Origin: a virus
IMG/VR virus record: IMGVR_UViG_3300009168_000013
Span: 1-56,124 of that record
DNA length: 56,124 bases
Direction: 5' to 3' (one strand)
Positions 25,045 to 32,124 of the stretch are shown one piece after another (the first letter of the stretch is position 1; each line of letters starts with the position of its first letter). Position numbers and translations under genes: made by a program. The notes beneath the pieces were generated by a model. The model was not told where the DNA came from. It ran no database searches and saw nothing but the letters and a program-made list of their open reading frames with translations.

Positions 25045-25179
25045 GGGTAACAGGCGGGCCTCGCCGCCGCCACCCGGATATGGCCTCCGGCCCGGCTCTC
25101 GCCGGTGTCACACCCGTCGTAGGGGAAACGACGGCTGTCCGCAGTTGCGCCGTGGATGCCGGAGCGTGGCAGCCGTCAT

Positions 25180-25205
25180 GGGGGAGGGGGATCAGGGGGA
25201 GGGGG
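25180..25205 (+). other. Four runs of five G (G-quadruplex motif)
   Basis: GGGGG-A-GGGGG-ATCA-GGGGG-A-GGGGG, with 1, 4 and 1 nt between runs. It meets the usual G4 pattern exactly and stands alone in the window by eye. Confidence 0.7.
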
Positions 25206-25312
25206 ACTCGGTGCCCTGCACGTCTCGCTGGCCCTCCCCCTGGTCTGGACCGAACCGACGGGGCATCTCTCCGTAGGCCGTCTGACCCAGCCGGGGCTCC
25301 GGCCGGGCGGCT

Positions 25313-25318
25313 AGGCTC
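25313..25318 (+). promoter_or_regulatory. -10 box TAGGCT with leader and Shine-Dalgarno
   Basis: Preceded by CCGGCCGGGCGGC. Unlike most copies it is followed by a ~25-nt leader containing GAAGGAAA before ATG 25345, so this gene is translated from a leadered mRNA. Confidence 0.5.
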
Positions 25319-25344
25319 CGGCCGCTGACTCCCGAAGGAAACCG

Positions 25345-26595
25345 ATGCAACTACGCCGAGGTGCCGCCCTGCTCTCCCTCTCCGGCGTGCTGCTCTGGGG
25401 GGCCTCGTCGGCGGCTCTCGCTGGTGGCTCCGAGCCCGACGTCGTCGTGGAGACGGTCGGCGAGGACCACTACCCGACGACGACGCATGAGCCGTCCACC
25501 GCCCCGACGGAGCCCTCCACCGCCCCGACCGAGCCGACCACGAGCCCGACGACGGAGCCTCCCGGCACCAACCCGCTCACTGTCCCCACCACGGCGGGCT
25601 CCACCACCACGGTCGAGGGCTCCCCGACCTCGGTGGAGCGCAAGGTCACCATCTGCCACCTGCCCCCGGGCAACCCGCCGAACTTCCAGATCATCGAGAT
25701 CGGCGTCTCGGCGCTCCCGGCCCACCTCGCGCACGGCGATATCTTCCCGGTGCCCGCCTCCGGCATCTGCTTCGTGCCGCCCACCACGACGCTCCCGGTC
25801 GGCACCAACCCGCTCACCGTCCCCACCGGCCCCACCACCTCCACGCTCCCCGGGGCGACCACCACCCTGCCCGGCGGCTCCACCACGGCTCCTCCCGGCA
25901 CCAACCCGCTGACGGTGCCCACCGGCCCGACGACGCTGCCCGGGGCGACGACGCTCCCCGGCGCCACCACGACGGCGCCCTTCGCCGACACGCTCTCCCT
26001 CGGCTCCGTCGCCTCGACGTGCTCGCGCAACGTGCCCTTCATCGACATCACCTTCGGCAACCAGCCGCAACTCAACGGCCTGGTCGGCACCATCACCTTC
26101 ACGACGCTGGACGGCGACTTCGTGGAGACGGTGGAGGTCGTCTACCAGGCCAACACGACGCTGCGCCTCCTCTACCCCGGGGCGGAGATTGACCCGCTCA
26201 CCGGGGAGGCCACGGACTGGCCCGGCTGGCGCCTCAACGACGACGGCTTCTGGGTCCTCGACTCCTCCGACGCCGAGTTCAGGGACGGCCTCGTCGTCTC
26301 CGCCTCGCTGCCCATCCCGCTCGGCGGCCTCGGTCAGAGCCTCCCTCGGCAGGTCCCCGGGGAGACGCTGACGGCCACGGCGATCGTCTCGTACCCGCCG
26401 GAGACGTCGGCCTGCGCCTCGCCGGACGGCCCCTTCCCGCCGGGCGGAGCGACGGCGGCCGAGGGGACCCTGTTCTCGACGCTGCCGGAGACGGGGCGCA
26501 ACTTCGGCCTGCTGCTGCTGGCGGCCGGGCTCCTGGGCCTGCTGGGGCTGGGGCTCCGCAACCTCGACCGTGAGGACGAGCAGCACCCCCTCTAG
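25345..26595 (+). CDS. LPETG-anchored surface protein, 416 aa
   Basis: Signal peptide at 1-27 (basic start, hydrophobic core, ALAGG). Then Thr/Pro-rich low-complexity regions with three PPGTNPLTVPT-type repeats, between them VTICHLPPGNPPNFQIIEIG ... PAHLAHGDIFP, a module I know from secreted actinobacterial proteins. A beta-rich domain follows (~215-370; SLGSVASTCSRNVPFIDITF). The end has STLPETG (LPETG ~380-384), a hydrophobic segment LLLLAAGLLGLLGLGL, and a charged tail: a complete sortase signal. It should be exported and fixed to the host wall during infection, for instance to change adsorption of other phages or surface properties. No phage sortase is present. Confidence 0.85.
   Translation: MQLRRGAALLSLSGVLLWGASSAALAGGSEPDVVVETVGEDHYPTTTHEPSTAPTEPSTAPTEPTTSPTTEPPGTNPLTVPTTAGSTTTVEGSPTSVERKVTICHLPPGNPPNFQIIEIGVSALPAHLAHGDIFPVPASGICFVPPTTTLPVGTNPLTVPTGPTTSTLPGATTTLPGGSTTAPPGTNPLTVPTGPTTLPGATTLPGATTTAPFADTLSLGSVASTCSRNVPFIDITFGNQPQLNGLVGTITFTTLDGDFVETVEVVYQANTTLRLLYPGAEIDPLTGEATDWPGWRLNDDGFWVLDSSDAEFRDGLVVSASLPIPLGGLGQSLPRQVPGETLTATAIVSYPPETSACASPDGPFPPGGATAAEGTLFSTLPETGRNFGLLLLAAGLLGLLGLGLRNLDREDEQHPL
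25563..25927 (+). repeat. Three diverged repeats within the surface protein gene
   Basis: GGCACCAACCCGCT and neighbouring bases occur near 25565, 25801 and 25900, each coding for GTNPLTVPT. They mark flexible wall-spanning stalk repeats. Confidence 0.7.
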
Positions 26596-26597
26596 GT

Positions 26598-26663
26598 CGT
26601 TCGGCCCCTTCGCGCAGAATCTTCGTCGATCAGGTTGTCTGCCCGCCGGGTGGCGGCTAGTCT
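26598..26663 (+). promoter_or_regulatory. Long repeated promoter, copy 2
   Basis: CGTTCGGC at 26598-26605, AATCTTCGTCGATCAGG, -35 TTGTCT at 26635-26640, 17-nt spacer GCCCGCCGGGTGGCGGC, TAGTCT at 26658-26663, ATG 7 nt later at 26671. Confidence 0.85.
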
Positions 26664-26670
26664 GATCTAC

Positions 26671-26985
26671 ATGACCACGACCACCTTCATCCTCCGCCCC
26701 GGCACCTCGGCCATCGGCCCGGTGTTCCGCATCTTCGCCGGTACCAACTCCGTCGAGTTCTTCGACTTCCCCTCGGCCCGCTCCGCCCTGGTCGCCCTGA
26801 CCACCGGCGCCATCTCCTGGGACGACCTCCTGTTCGACCTCTACGGCTCCGGCCCCGACGACGTCGGCTGCGAGTGCGAACTGGATTGGCGCTGCGGCCT
26901 CCACGCCGGGATGCACACCCCGCTGGAACTCATCAACGACGCCTTCGCCACGGCCGAGGCCGACCTCGATCGGTACGGCTTCTGA
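26671..26985 (+). CDS. Hypothetical protein in repeated-promoter regulon, 104 aa
   Basis: Leaderless ATG. Contains TFILRPGTSAIGPVFRIFAG, an aromatic stretch (VEFFDFPSARSALVAL), and CECELDWRCGLHAG, with a CxC...C pattern possibly binding a metal. No family recognised. Stop overlaps the next gene, giving a three-gene unit up to 27460. Confidence 0.65.
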   Translation: MTTTTFILRPGTSAIGPVFRIFAGTNSVEFFDFPSARSALVALTTGAISWDDLLFDLYGSGPDDVGCECELDWRCGLHAGMHTPLELINDAFATAEADLDRYGF

Positions 26986-27296
26986 TGGCCCGCCGTCCCC
27001 GCTCCATCCCCGCCCGGGTCGCTGCGGCGACCCCGGCGCAGGCCTTCAACGCCTACTTCGGCGTGGCCGACGAGGTGTACGAGGCGATCCTCTCGGGCCG
27101 CCCGCTCAACGAGCCCACGCTCGACTTCATGGCCCCCGGCCTCACGCTCGCCGACCTCGACAACTTCTGGGTCGCCCTCGCGCAGCGGGCCGCCACCGAC
27201 CTCGACCTGCCCTGGCCGCCGTACCTCCCGGCCGCCGAGGAGTGGGCACTCGACCACCGGGACCTCCTCCTGGCCCTCGACAAGGACCCGGCATGA
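26985..27296 (+). CDS. Hypothetical helical protein, 103 aa
   Basis: ATG overlaps the previous stop. Basic N-terminus (MARRPRSIPARV), then a mostly helical body with YFGVADEVYEAILSG, LDFMAPGLTLADLDNFWVALAQRAA and LPAAEEWALDHRDLLLALDKD. No motif. Second gene in the unit starting at 26671. Confidence 0.6.
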   Translation: MARRPRSIPARVAAATPAQAFNAYFGVADEVYEAILSGRPLNEPTLDFMAPGLTLADLDNFWVALAQRAATDLDLPWPPYLPAAEEWALDHRDLLLALDKDPA

Positions 27297-27460
27297 CCGC
27301 CGACCCGCTCCTCCTCGTCTACCTGCCCCGCTCGGTCGTGCTGCGCCTGGCGGAGTGGCACGGCGAGGCCGCCCTCGACGCCGACGGCGGGGCTGACGAC
27401 CTCGACCACGCCGTCATCGCCGCCGCCTGCACCGCCGCCCTGGACCCTCTCCGCCCCTGA
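27293..27460 (+). CDS. Small hypothetical protein, 55 aa
   Basis: ATG overlaps the previous gene by four bases. The product, with LLLVYLPRSVVLRLAEWHGE and a final DLDHAVIAAACTAAL helix, has no recognisable motif. Third gene of the unit. Confidence 0.5.
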   Translation: MTADPLLLVYLPRSVVLRLAEWHGEAALDADGGADDLDHAVIAAACTAALDPLRP

Positions 27461-27492
27461 CCAGCGGGGATTCCCGCCGGTTGGAAGAATGA

Positions 27493-27531
27493 GCCGTTCG
27501 GCCTAGCCAAGGCGCAAAGGACGGGCTAGCC
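27493..27531 (+). promoter_or_regulatory. Degenerate repeated promoter with long leader
   Basis: CGTTCGGCC at 27493-27501, then AAGGCGCAAAGGACGGGC and TAGCCT at 27526-27531. About 85 nt of leader with a CCGCC/GGCGG hairpin (27549-27562) and AAAGGGAGG follow before the GTG at 27616. It differs from the leaderless copies. Confidence 0.45.
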
Positions 27532-27615
27532 TCCCTGCCCTGCCCGCCGTCTGGCGGAGCCCCGAGGGACCTAGGCACGGCCCCCCGGGGCAGACAACCT
27601 GAAAGGGAGGTTGCC

Positions 27616-28422
27616 GTGCCCAACGTTACGATCCCGGCGTCCATCGAGGACGCCAAGGAGCGCCTGGAGGGCCTGGGCGCCCTCCTCACGGCGAGGGGCT
27701 GGGAGAGGGCTGCCATCGTGTTCGCCTTCACCGCCCCGCAACAGGGTCGCCGCAACATCGGCGGGAACCCGCCGAAGTTGACGATCCGAGAGTTCTGCGC
27801 CCTCGGCATCACCGGCCTGCGGGACCACGAGGCTGTTGCCTTCCACCGCCGCACCGTCGAGCAGGCGATCAGGGACGGCCTCATGGTCGAGCCGGTCCCC
27901 GGCGCTCGCCTGGTGCTCCCCACCGTCACCTACCCGCCGGAGACGAACGGGCAGGGCGCCCAGCCCAACGCTGGAGGTCGTGGCGACCCGGTCGCCGTGG
28001 AGCGTCGGGCGGCGGCCGACCCGGACTACGCCCGGGACGTGGCTGAGCGTCTGGCCCGGGTCGCCCCCGATCCTGTGGCGGAGGCCGTGGCCGAGCACCG
28101 ACCGGCCCGAGAGGCCACCTTCCGGGCCTCGGCTCGGCGCCTGCCGGAGCAGCCCTTCACGTCTCCGCCGGTCGTCGGCGACAGCGAGGCTGTCGGGCTC
28201 ATCATGGAGGCCGACGCCATCGTGCGCCGCATCGACACCCAGGTCTACGCCGCCACCCTCCACCTGGAGGCTCATCGGGAGGCCTGGGGCGACGGCGCCT
28301 TCGGGACGCCCTTGCAGCGGCTCCGAGAGAAGGCCGAGCGCCTGACGACGCTGGTGGACCTGGCCTCCGGGCTCACCGAGGGCGACCTGGCGGCTCTCCT
28401 GGCGGATGGTGGTGACGCATGA
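27616..28422 (+). CDS. Putative DNA-binding protein, 268 aa
   Basis: GTG with AAAGGGAGG 5-6 nt before. The N-terminal half has VTIPASIEDAKERLEGLGAL, then KLTIREFCALGITGLRDHEAV and AFHRRTVEQAIRDGLM, which reads as a helix-turn-helix (LTxxEFxALGIxGLRxxxAV) of a type seen in actinobacterial plasmid and phage regulators. The rest is helical, acidic and Arg-rich with EADAIVRRIDTQVYAATLHLEAH and a late coiled stretch. Leader and strong ribosome site suggest high translation. Regulator or replication protein; unclear. Confidence 0.6.
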   Translation: MPNVTIPASIEDAKERLEGLGALLTARGWERAAIVFAFTAPQQGRRNIGGNPPKLTIREFCALGITGLRDHEAVAFHRRTVEQAIRDGLMVEPVPGARLVLPTVTYPPETNGQGAQPNAGGRGDPVAVERRAAADPDYARDVAERLARVAPDPVAEAVAEHRPAREATFRASARRLPEQPFTSPPVVGDSEAVGLIMEADAIVRRIDTQVYAATLHLEAHREAWGDGAFGTPLQRLREKAERLTTLVDLASGLTEGDLAALLADGGDA

Positions 28423-28895
28423 CCACGCGCATGAACATCACCTGCGACTGGCAGAACCCTCGGACGTTCCTCGACCGCACGGCGGCCGGGATGATGGACG
28501 CCGTGACGGCGACCACCGGCCGGGTGCTGGTGCGGGACGTGGACGCCGCCATCCTCCGGCACGGCGGCCGGGTCAACTTGAAGGCTGACGCCATCAAGGC
28601 GCTGCACAACGGCGGGCACACGATCACCTGCCGCAAGGCTCGCCACCTTTCGTCCTACCTCTACATCGGGACGGCCAGCGAGTACGAGGAGTACCGGCTC
28701 CGCCTCGTGGACGATGGCTACTCGCAGACGATCAGCACCGTGCGGCTCCTCGCCGGGGCCGTCGCGCAGGCGCCCTCGGACCCGCTGATCGCCAGCGTCC
28801 ACGCCACGCTGGAACTGGCGGCCATCAACCTCGGCCGCATGAAGGTTCCGGCCCTCTCCACGGCTGAGGTGCTGGCCGACTGTCAGGTCATCTAG
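28419..28895 (+). CDS. Hypothetical protein, 158 aa
   Basis: ATG overlaps the preceding stop. Has DRTAAGMMDAVTATTGRVLV, LKADAIKALHNGGHTITC and RKARHLSSYLYIGTASEYEEY, and a helical end with AQAPSDPLIASVHATLELAAINL. Similar wording recurs in no other gene here. Genes before and after suggest DNA metabolism, but no function can be read from the sequence. Confidence 0.6.
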   Translation: MTTRMNITCDWQNPRTFLDRTAAGMMDAVTATTGRVLVRDVDAAILRHGGRVNLKADAIKALHNGGHTITCRKARHLSSYLYIGTASEYEEYRLRLVDDGYSQTISTVRLLAGAVAQAPSDPLIASVHATLELAAINLGRMKVPALSTAEVLADCQVI

Positions 28896-28915
28896 CGCCC
28901 CCGCCTCCGGGCGGC

Positions 28916-28921
28916 TAGGGT
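28916..28921 (+). promoter_or_regulatory. -10 box TAGGGT of a leaderless start
   Basis: Follows CCTCCGGGCGGC, the conserved spacer repeat, and is 9 nt before the ATG at 28931. Confidence 0.5.
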
Positions 28922-28930
28922 CCCGAGTCC

Positions 28931-29320
28931 ATGACCACGGCCCCTGCCCGCCCGGAGGAGAGCGCCGACTTCGTCGCCTTCTACCAGGCCTTCCCCCGCC
29001 ACGTCGGACGCCCAGCCGCTCTGCGGGCCTGGCGCACCGCCACCAAGACCACCGAGCCCGCCGTCATCATCGGCGGGCTCCTCTGCGCGATGGCGGAGTT
29101 GCTCGGCCGCCCGCCGCAGTACCGGCCCCACCCGGCCACCTGGCTCAACCAGCGGAGGTGGGAGGACCCGGTGCTCGCCCCGGTCGGCGTCCCCAACCGG
29201 CACCTCGCCTCGTCTCGCCCGGGGCTGGAGCCCGACCTGGCCGCCGTGCTCGACGGCACCGCTCCGCCCTCGGCCGCCTCCCTGTTCCGCCCTCGCCCGG
29301 CTCCGGCGCTCGATGCCTGA
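28931..29320 (+). CDS. Possible replication initiator / helicase-loader-type protein, 129 aa
   Basis: Leaderless ATG. FVAFYQAFPRHVGRPAALRAWRTA and YRPHPATWLNQRRWEDPV follow the pattern (FPR/K, Ala-x-Arg-x-W, PATWLNQxRWED) seen in the C-terminal part of phage replication proteins and DnaT-like primosomal factors. Here it stands alone without the N-terminal winged helix, so it is shorter than usual. With the next gene it may form a two-part loader, consistent with reliance on host replisome. Confidence 0.6.
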   Translation: MTTAPARPEESADFVAFYQAFPRHVGRPAALRAWRTATKTTEPAVIIGGLLCAMAELLGRPPQYRPHPATWLNQRRWEDPVLAPVGVPNRHLASSRPGLEPDLAAVLDGTAPPSAASLFRPRPAPALDA

Positions 29321-30035
29321 CCACGCCGAGGCCGTCGCCAACCTGATCGCCATGCTGCGCCGGGGCTACGCCCCCGGGTGGACGCCCTGGACCGACCTGG
29401 AGGCCACCCAGGCCGCCGCCATGTCGTCGGAGTGGATGGACGCCCTCGCCCCGTTCGGCGCCGACGTGCTCGCTGTCGCCTTCGCCCGCCACATGGAAGG
29501 GGAGGACGGTGCGCGACACCCGTCCCTCATCGCCGTCCTGCGCCTCGCGCAAGAGGTCGCCCGGGAGCGGGCCTCGGCTGGCGGGCCTGCGGCCTCGGCC
29601 ACCTGCGACGGCTCCGGCTGGCTCCCGCCTCCTGACGGGCCGTGCCCCTCGTGCGCCCCGGCCCTCTACGACCTCTGGCGGGACCCTGACCGCTGGGCGG
29701 CCTACACCCGGGGCACCCACCTCTCGGTGCTCCACCCCGGCGTGGAGTTGCTCCGGGGCGGCGGGACCCGGCTGCGCGATCGGGTGACGCCCCGGCCGTG
29801 CTCGCCGAGCCCTGCCGAGACGGTGTACCCGGTCGGGCGAGTGCTGGCCGCCGCCCGGGCAGAGGTCGTCGCCTGGGTCGCTGAGCACCCGCCTCGGCCC
29901 CGCACCGGCAACCGGGGCTACGACCTGGCTGTCGCCCGGGCTCATGCCGCCGACCGGGCGGAGGTCGGCTCTGTTGCTGTCCACAACGCTCTCCACAACC
30001 TGACCACAGGCCCGGCTCCGCCAGTGGACGACTAG
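29313..30035 (+). CDS. Possible helicase loader / replication accessory protein, 240 aa
   Basis: ATG overlaps the previous gene by eight bases. Its N-terminal half (AVANLIAMLRRGYAPGW; MSSEWMDALAPFGADVLAVAFARHM; RHPSLIAVLRLAQEVARERA) resembles a helicase-loader/inhibitor family start in which helices lead to a xHPS motif. A Cys pair (CDGSGWLPPPDGPCPSC) may bind zinc. The C-terminus is less ordered with AEVVAWVAEHPPRP. The call rests on pattern and coupling to the previous gene. Confidence 0.5.
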   Translation: MPDHAEAVANLIAMLRRGYAPGWTPWTDLEATQAAAMSSEWMDALAPFGADVLAVAFARHMEGEDGARHPSLIAVLRLAQEVARERASAGGPAASATCDGSGWLPPPDGPCPSCAPALYDLWRDPDRWAAYTRGTHLSVLHPGVELLRGGGTRLRDRVTPRPCSPSPAETVYPVGRVLAAARAEVVAWVAEHPPRPRTGNRGYDLAVARAHAADRAEVGSVAVHNALHNLTTGPAPPVDD

Positions 30036-30043
30036 CGCGCAAG

Positions 30044-30286
30044 GTGCGCTGGGCCGAGGTGCGCGAGGTCGTCCTCGAACGGGACGGCGGCTGTCGGGCT
30101 CGCCTCCTCGCCCCCGGCCGGTGCTCCGGCCACGCCGAGGTGCATCACCTCCGCCGCCGCTCCCAGGGCCGTGACGACTCGCCCGACAACCTCATCGCCC
30201 TCTGCTCCGCCCACCACCGCTGGGTCACCGAGCACCCGCAGGCTGCTCACGACCTCGGCCTCGCCCGCTGGTCGTGGGAGAGGTAG
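30044..30286 (+). CDS. HNH endonuclease, 80 aa
   Basis: GTG start; a small stand-alone HNH nuclease. RDGGCRARLLAPGRCSGHAE is followed by VHHLRRRSQGRDDSPDNLIALCSAHH... read as the two conserved blocks: H-H at the first beta hairpin, Asn in SPDNL, and the closing HH. All three HNH positions are present, so activity is plausible. Not near the terminase, unlike many phage HNH genes. Confidence 0.85.
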   Translation: MRWAEVREVVLERDGGCRARLLAPGRCSGHAEVHHLRRRSQGRDDSPDNLIALCSAHHRWVTEHPQAAHDLGLARWSWER

Positions 30287-30289
30287 CGT
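30284..30289 (+). promoter_or_regulatory. -10 box TAGCGT overlapping a stop codon
   Basis: Shares TAG with the HNH stop and lies 6 nt before the ATG at 30296. Confidence 0.4.
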
Positions 30290-30295
30290 CCGGCC

Positions 30296-30481
30296 ATGCT
30301 CCTCGCAGACATCGCCTCCGGCGAAGTGGACGCCGCCGACATCTTCTTCCTCCTGGCGACCATCCTCGCTGTCGTGGCAGGCGTGCTGGCCCTGGCCCTC
30401 CCGACGCTGGCGCCCCGGGTCATCACCGCCTTCATCGCCTTCGCCATCGCCTGCACGGCCTTCGCCCTCCTCCTGCTCTGA
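30296..30481 (+). CDS. Two-helix membrane protein, 61 aa
   Basis: Leaderless ATG. An acidic start (LLADIASGEVDAADI) then two hydrophobic segments (FFLLATILAVVAGVLALAL and VITAFIAFAIACTAFALLLL) with a Pro/Arg turn between. Size and layout are holin-like, but it lies 2.8 kb from the endolysin, so this is only a possibility. Stop overlaps the next ATG. Confidence 0.6.
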   Translation: MLLADIASGEVDAADIFFLLATILAVVAGVLALALPTLAPRVITAFIAFAIACTAFALLLL

Positions 30482-30675
30482 TGGGCCGGAGGCGACGGCG
30501 GCCTCGTCGCCCGGCGCCTCGCACCGCCGACCTCCTCGTCCATTGGGCCTGGCAGGTGATCGCCAACGCCTCCTGGGACGACGCCACCCCGGAGTGGCGG
30601 GACGCCGCCGTCACCTGGCGGGACGCTTACCACCGCTACCTCGACGCCTTGCCCCCGCCGCCACCGGGCGGCTAG
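30481..30675 (+). CDS. Small basic protein, 64 aa
   Basis: ATG overlaps the previous stop. Starts with an Arg-rich run (MGRRRRRPRRPAPR), then a Trp-rich helix (LLVHWAWQVIANASWDDATPEWRDAAVTW), and ends in Pro/Gly. No family known. The basic start could bind nucleic acid or membrane. Confidence 0.5.
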   Translation: MGRRRRRPRRPAPRTADLLVHWAWQVIANASWDDATPEWRDAAVTWRDAYHRYLDALPPPPPGG

Positions 30676-30678
30676 GGT
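30673..30678 (+). promoter_or_regulatory. -10 box TAGGGT overlapping a stop codon
   Basis: Follows CCACCGGGCGGC and lies 6 nt before the GTG at 30685. Confidence 0.45.
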
Positions 30679-30684
30679 CGCCTG

Positions 30685-30930
30685 GTGACCACGCATCCCA
30701 CCGGCGATGCCCTCCTCGATGCCCTGGAGGCCGCCGCCTCCGTCGCCATCGAGGAGTGCGAGGACTACGAGCACCTCGGCGCCGCCCTCTCCACCGTCGA
30801 GGACCTGGCCGACCGGATCATCGCGCAACGCCACGCCCTGTTCGCCGTCCCTGACGACGTCGCCGCCCGCCGCCTCCGGCTCCTCCACCCCGGCGACCCG
30901 TCCGGCGCTCCCGGCGAACTCGGCTCCTGA
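30685..30930 (+). CDS. Small acidic helical protein, 81 aa
   Basis: Leaderless GTG. Helical and acidic (LLDALEAAASVAIEECEDYEHLG), with ALSTVEDLADRIIAQRHALF. No motif. Overlaps the next small gene at the stop. Confidence 0.5.
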   Translation: MTTHPTGDALLDALEAAASVAIEECEDYEHLGAALSTVEDLADRIIAQRHALFAVPDDVAARRLRLLHPGDPSGAPGELGS

Positions 30931-31025
30931 TGACCCGGGCTCAGATCGTGCTGCTCCTCCGGGCCGTCGCCTCCCTGGCGACGCTCCTGGCTGACCACCT
31001 CGAAGCCGCCCCGGTGTACGCATGA
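30930..31025 (+). CDS. Mini-protein, 31 aa
   Basis: ATG in the previous TGA and the stop overlaps the next ATG by four bases. Product is one amphipathic helix (TRAQIVLLLRAVASLATLLA followed by DHLEAA). Supported mainly by tight overlaps. Confidence 0.4.
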   Translation: MTRAQIVLLLRAVASLATLLADHLEAAPVYA

Positions 31026-31156
31026 CCGGCATCGTCCCCGACGAAGGGACCTGCGACGGCTGCGGCAAGTGGCTCTCCAGCGACGACGGCTACGTCGTTA
31101 TCGAGGACGGTGTGCGCTACCGCTTCTGCGACGAATGCCCGGAGGACGACGCATGA
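31022..31156 (+). CDS. Mini zinc-binding protein, 44 aa
   Basis: ATG overlaps the previous stop; its own stop overlaps the methyltransferase start. Has TCDGCGKWL and FCDECPEDDA, two CxxC pairs ~22 residues apart, enough for one zinc site, with a beta hairpin between (GYVVIEDGVRYRF). Similar tiny ribbons appear often in actinophages. Confidence 0.6.
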   Translation: MTGIVPDEGTCDGCGKWLSSDDGYVVIEDGVRYRFCDECPEDDA

Positions 31157-32124
31157 GGCCCCTGTTCCCCTACTTCGGCTCCAAGGGACGTGCCGCTGCC
31201 CTCGTCTGGGAAGCCCTGGGCGACCCCGACCTGTACCTGGAGCCCTTCGCCGGGTCGCTCGCCGTGCTCCTCGCCCGGCCCTCCGTCCCCCGGGTGGAGG
31301 TCGCCGTCGACACCGACGGGCTCATCGTCAACTTCTACCGCACGCTCCGCTCCGACCCGGGTGCCCTCCTCGACGCCGTGCCGCTCCCGGTCGCCGAGGT
31401 CGACGTCTGGGCCGCGCAAGTGAGGCTGATCGAGCGGGCCGAGGGCCTCACCGAGCACCTGCGGACGTCGCCCTACTACTTCAACGCACCGCTGGCGGGC
31501 CTCTGGTGGTACGGCGTCTCCTCGTGGCTGGGCTCGGGCTTCCCTGGTCGGCGCCCGGCCCGGCAGCGTCCCCACATCGACCGCTCTCTCAAAGGACTCC
31601 ACGCCCGGGGCATGCACGACGACCGGGTGCTCTCCGTCGCCGCCCGCCTCGCCAACGTCGTGCTCCTCGCCGACGACTGGCAGGAGGGCTGGCTGCGCGT
31701 GTTCGGCGGGGCTCGCAACCCTGACTCGGTCATCGACCGCTGGGCCAAGCACGATCCTCCGGGCTCGGTCGGCGTGTTCCTCGACCCGCCCTACGCCCGG
31801 GTCACGGCGGGCTCGGCCCGCTCCGGCGGCCTGTACCGCCGGGAGTGGGACGCCGACATGACGGCCCGGCTGCGCGCATGGTGCGTCGACCACACCGAGA
31901 TGCCGCACGTCTCGGTCGTGCTCGCCGGGTACGACGACGAGTACGAACTGCCCGGGTGGAACGGCGTGGAGTGGCACGCCCCCAACGGCTACGCCCAGGA
32001 GGGCAACGCCCGTCGCCACCGTGAGGTGCTCCTGATGAACCCGGCGGCCTGGCGCCGCTTCGAGGGCACCCACCTCGCCCCCGGCGTCCACCCCAACCAG
32101 ATGCACCTGGAGCCGCTGTCGTGA
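31153..32124 (+). CDS. dam: D12-class DNA adenine methyltransferase, 323 aa
   Basis: ATG overlaps the small gene upstream. RPLFPYFGSKGRAA (2-15) is motif X/I of the D12 (Dam-type) family, DLYLEPFAGSLAVLL holds the AdoMet-binding loop, and VFLDPPYA (DPPY at 211-214) is the catalytic motif. N6-adenine methylation is expected, protecting phage DNA from host nucleases or marking it. It is not a C5-cytosine enzyme: no PC/ENV pair is seen. The C-terminus (YEL PGWNGVEWHAPNG) is near the target-recognition region. Partner for the TET-like dioxygenase by itself is therefore unlikely. Confidence 0.85.
   Translation: MRPLFPYFGSKGRAAALVWEALGDPDLYLEPFAGSLAVLLARPSVPRVEVAVDTDGLIVNFYRTLRSDPGALLDAVPLPVAEVDVWAAQVRLIERAEGLTEHLRTSPYYFNAPLAGLWWYGVSSWLGSGFPGRRPARQRPHIDRSLKGLHARGMHDDRVLSVAARLANVVLLADDWQEGWLRVFGGARNPDSVIDRWAKHDPPGSVGVFLDPPYARVTAGSARSGGLYRREWDADMTARLRAWCVDHTEMPHVSVVLAGYDDEYELPGWNGVEWHAPNGYAQEGNARRHREVLLMNPAAWRRFEGTHLAPGVHPNQMHLEPLS

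Larger units (their letters stand above)
25045..25344 (+). other. Largest non-coding gap, with hairpin and G-run motif
   Basis: About 300 bases with no supportable gene. It holds a CCGTCGT/ACGACGG inverted repeat (25116-25136), the four-G5-run motif (25180-25205), a G-rich tract able to pair with CCCTCCCCCTGG near 25228-25241, and the promoter and leader of the LPETG gene. It is a candidate for a non-coding RNA or a replication/packaging site. Confidence 0.5.

Noticed and set aside
25010-25344. tRNA gene in the large gap
   Set aside because: The hairpins do not form a cloverleaf, and no CCA end or anticodon arm is visible.
25563-25927. Thr/Pro repeats as frameshifted or broken sequence
   Set aside because: The frame stays open through all repeats and leads to a complete LPETG sorting signal.
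27616-28422. Phage repressor of a lysogeny module
   Set aside because: HTH-like segment only; no integrase, excisionase or divergent promoter was found, so temperate control is not supported.
30296-30481. Two-helix protein as the main holin
   Set aside because: Size fits, but it is not beside the endolysin and the minus-strand gene at 52861-53130 has a more typical layout; kept only as a possible membrane protein.
31153-32124. C5-cytosine methyltransferase as TET partner
   Set aside because: The motifs are FGSKGR and DPPY of the D12 adenine family; no Pro-Cys catalytic or ENV motif.
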